Part shown: piece by piece, positions 21,201 through 21,850 of the stretch | How positions within the stretch are numbered: position 1 is the first letter of the stretch | Layout: the number at the start of each line of letters is the position of its first letter | NCBI RefSeq assembly: GCF_900545205.1 | Contig: NZ_UQYC01000029.1 | Location: forward strand, 1-21,850 | Direction: 5' to 3' | Source: an uncultured Veillonella sp. | GTDB lineage: Bacteria; Bacillota; Negativicutes; Veillonellales; Veillonellaceae | Length of the DNA: 21,850 bases | Position numbers and translations under genes: made by a program | The notes under the pieces: model-generated | Seen by the model: only the letters and a program-made list of their open reading frames with translations | Told to the model about the DNA's origin: nothing | Databases searched by the model: none

Positions 21201-21850
21201 CAAAATATTGATAATAAAATCAATAGCAATAACACAACAATCATTAATAAAGTAGATCAAAACATTGACGCTAAAATCAATGCTAATAACACTACAATCA
21301 TTAACAAAGTTGATAAAAATATTGATGTAAAGATCAATGAAAATAACACTCAAATCAACAATACAATCAACAAAAAAGTTGGCGATGTAAATGTTAAGAT
21401 TGATGGCGTTAAAGGTGATGTAGCTGGTCTTACTGCACGTGTAGATCGTCATGATCAACGTTTAGATTACTTACAAGGCAACATTGTAGATAACTCTACA
21501 CGTATTAGTGCTAATGAAGATGCTATCAAAGCATTAAAAGGTCAAGTTGGTACTACAATTAAAAATATCGAAACTACAATTAATAACAAGATTACAGAAA
21601 ATAATGTAACTATTAATAAAAATATCGATACTAAGATTGAAGCTAACAACACTGTTATCAACCAAAATATTGATAAAAAAATCAACAACAATAATACAAC
21701 AATCATCAACAAAGTAGACCAAAACATTGATGCTAAAATCAATGCTAATAACACTACTATTCTTAACAAAGTTGATAAAAACATCGATGTAAAAATCAAT
21801 GAAAATAATACATATCCGGATTCTAAGGAGCGTGCCACTGCCGAGAAATA
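18249..21850 (+). CDS. Giant repetitive surface adhesin with ESPR signal (trimeric autotransporter-like), 3' end outside the window
   Basis: The frame is open without a stop from ATG 18249 to the window edge: 1200 full codons plus two bases. Residues 1-30 (MNKVFKVVWSATKHAYVVTS, then ELAKSHQKS) match the extended signal peptide region (ESPR) of type V secreted proteins, followed by a hydrophobic core and a likely cleavage site at ANA-SS (after 50). Residues 87-155 are a tract that is about three-quarters glutamine, with Trp at 103, 113 and 143 and Val-Pro or Glu-Pro spacers. From about 170 the protein is an Asn/Ile/Lys/Asp-rich coiled-coil stalk made of repeated modules such as ENRTLIGANKKAIDELKGHV and DRHDQRLDYLQ. 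This layout fits YadA-type trimeric autotransporters, which Veillonella carries as adhesins, but no head domain is visible and the C-terminal membrane anchor lies outside the window, so the class is inferred. The last 13 codons differ from the repeats. Confidence 0.88.
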   Translation, partial: MNKVFKVVWSATKHAYVVTSELAKSHQKSATTIVAAVILAASFSGGVANASSPEDWARADLIGSQRWLTPDQNAWGHMQDQHQVDPQQLDQQQQQQQQQQQQWQQQEPQQQQWQQQVPQQQQQQQRRQRPQVPQQQQQQQQQWQQQVPQQQQQQQIPKKGGSTGNTVINNYYTVVTTDVENVKKNTHNINVVNKKVDINTTNINTVNNKVESVKTDINKINANITNINAKVDKNSKDIEGLKGKVGTQITNIQQDITNINNNIDAKFTKINNDIDVKIDNKITNITNNVVNNVNTNIDASVKKHIEANNTNIINQVNQNINTAVQNNNTTILNKVDEKIENNNTTIINNVNKDVDVKINDIKTNINNTKNELNTNISNVKNELNQNINNVDIKVNNNKKAIDNLTVNVNNNSKSIADLTAKVENNTQNIDANNTFIMENRKFIGDNKKAINENKKAIDELKGKVGTTINNINTTIDNKINENNTKIINEVNHNVDVKINDSKTNIISEVNKTINSKIEANNTTIINKVNNDVDTKINAVKTDITNINNTVNNVSAKVDSNTTNITNNTKNINKNATAITELNTKVDNQGKVLVNHEGRIQELEKDNKTIKTDVANTQNQVNINTKDIADLKGKVGQNIGNVQVDIKDIKNNITNINNKVEANTVAINKVDVKVNGVKGDLDGLKGRVDRHDQRLDYLQDNIADNSTRISIVEDGVKANTKDINVVGTIAMENRTLIGANQKAIDELKGHVGTQITNIETTINKKIEANNTTIINKVDGNIDAKIEKNNTVINNNINNVNAKTEVNAKAITDNSKRIDANSARISNNEKAINELKGHVGTQITNIENTITNKINENNTVINKNIDAKIEANNTTILNKVDNNIDVKINANNIKVDQKIDGVKGDLDGLTKRVAQNEKDINVAGTIAIENRTLIGANKKAIDELKGHVGNQITNIENTITNKINENNTVINKTIDNKIEANNTVINQNIDNKINSNNTTIINKVDQNIDAKINANNTTIINKVDKNIDVKINENNTQINNTINKKVGDVNVKIDGVKGDVAGLTARVDRHDQRLDYLQGNIVDNSTRISANEDAIKALKGQVGTTIKNIETTINNKITENNVTINKNIDTKIEANNTVINQNIDKKINNNNTTIINKVDQNIDAKINANNTTILNKVDKNIDVKINENNTYPDSKERATAEK
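18504..18717 (+). repeat. CAA/CAG-rich region encoding the glutamine tract
   Basis: Mixed CAA and CAG codons are interrupted by near-identical blocks of the form CAATGGCAACAACAAGTGCC (first at 18551 in a GAG variant, then 18591 and 18671). Codon mixing keeps the triplet repeat impure, but blocks are similar enough for unequal exchange in units that preserve frame. Length variation among strains is expected. Confidence 0.8.
21180..21350 (+). repeat. First copy of a 171-bp near-identical block (462-bp period)
   Basis: Bases 21180-21350 recur at 21642-21812, an offset of 462 bases (154 residues). The first 33 bases are identical and the whole is roughly 90% identical by eye, with mostly third-position differences. 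After this copy the stalk continues with QINNTINKK. Confidence 0.8.
21642..21812 (+). repeat. Second copy of the 171-bp block, ending at a composition break
   Basis: This copy ends in NENNT as the first does, but is followed by a 38-base segment (21813-21850) unrelated to any stalk module. Confidence 0.8.

Larger units (their letters stand above)
18780..21812 (+). repeat. Tandem and interspersed stalk repeats of the adhesin
   Basis: Module boundaries are marked by KAIDELKGxVGTxI and related sequences (near 19614, 20469, 20739, 21060, 21528), by ENRxxIGxNxKAI (19560, 20439, 21027) and by the block GRVDRHDQRLDYLQ or its ARVDRH variant (20301 and 21435, 1134 bases or 378 residues apart). Between them lie runs of NNTTIINKVDxNIDAKIN-like units, 15 or 19 residues long. 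Identity between copies is higher in protein than in DNA, since most differences are synonymous. Confidence 0.85.

Noticed and set aside
18780..21812. CRISPR-like spacing of repeated DNA
   Set aside because: Repeats are translated in one frame, vary in length and are not separated by unique spacers of constant size; no cas genes are present.
18430..21838. Many long - strand reading frames opposite the adhesin, some looking like hydrophobic membrane proteins rich in Val, Leu and Ile
   Set aside because: They are complements of Gln, Asn and Thr codons in repetitive low-complexity DNA, have no ribosome sites or family motifs, and lie opposite a continuous + strand frame with a recognisable signal peptide.

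Overview
The window looks like chromosomal DNA from a low-GC diderm Firmicute of the Negativicutes, most likely Veillonella. This rests on four things seen together: an anaerobic (CbiK-type) cobalamin pathway, Gram-negative export features (a lipoprotein, an exported chelatase, an ESPR-type autotransporter signal), low-GC codon use, and a superoxide reductase. The genus call is inference; no rRNA or tRNA is present to test it.

Region 1 (1-10590) is about corrinoids and metals. It opens with the 3' part of cobK/cbiJ overlapping cbiC, which closes an upstream corrin-ring operon at a strong terminator. An ABC importer follows: a BtuC/FecCD-like permease and its ATPase on the + strand, converging on an exported CbiK and a lipoprotein binding protein that form a - strand operon. 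Next come two more CbiK paralogues on the + strand. The first has lost all three predicted metal ligands and is preceded by a nine-codon leader ORF; the second keeps them. A promoter then drives cbiL, cbiA and the corrinoid adenosyltransferase gene. Cobalt chelation, C20 methylation, precorrin-6 reduction, methyl migration, a,c-amidation and adenosylation are therefore encoded within 10.6 kb, next to a candidate metal or tetrapyrrole importer.

Region 2 (10591-17880) is housekeeping and redox: class II superoxide reductase, aspartate kinase (with an internal start for a beta subunit), a small unknown protein, a large M16C/PreP-like peptidase, GluQ-RS, a CoA-binding protein and a thioredoxin with a CGYC active site. 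The superoxide reductase promoter and the CoA-binding/thioredoxin promoter both carry TTCGATA (or its complement) between -35 and -10, which suggests shared redox control.

Region 3 (17881-21850) is an AT-rich intergenic stretch followed by a giant repetitive surface protein that is open from 18249 to the window edge (at least 1200 residues). It has an ESPR signal, a glutamine-rich tract with regularly placed Trp and Pro, and an Asn/Ile/Lys-rich coiled-coil stalk built from repeated modules. The last 38 bases depart sharply from the repeat in composition while staying in frame.

Most interesting are the three functionally diverged CbiK proteins beside an importer, the shared promoter box, and the poly-Q adhesin with its odd terminal junction. 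Several regulatory palindromes are also reported. No CRISPR array, insertion sequence, tRNA, rRNA or complete cobalamin riboswitch was recognised.
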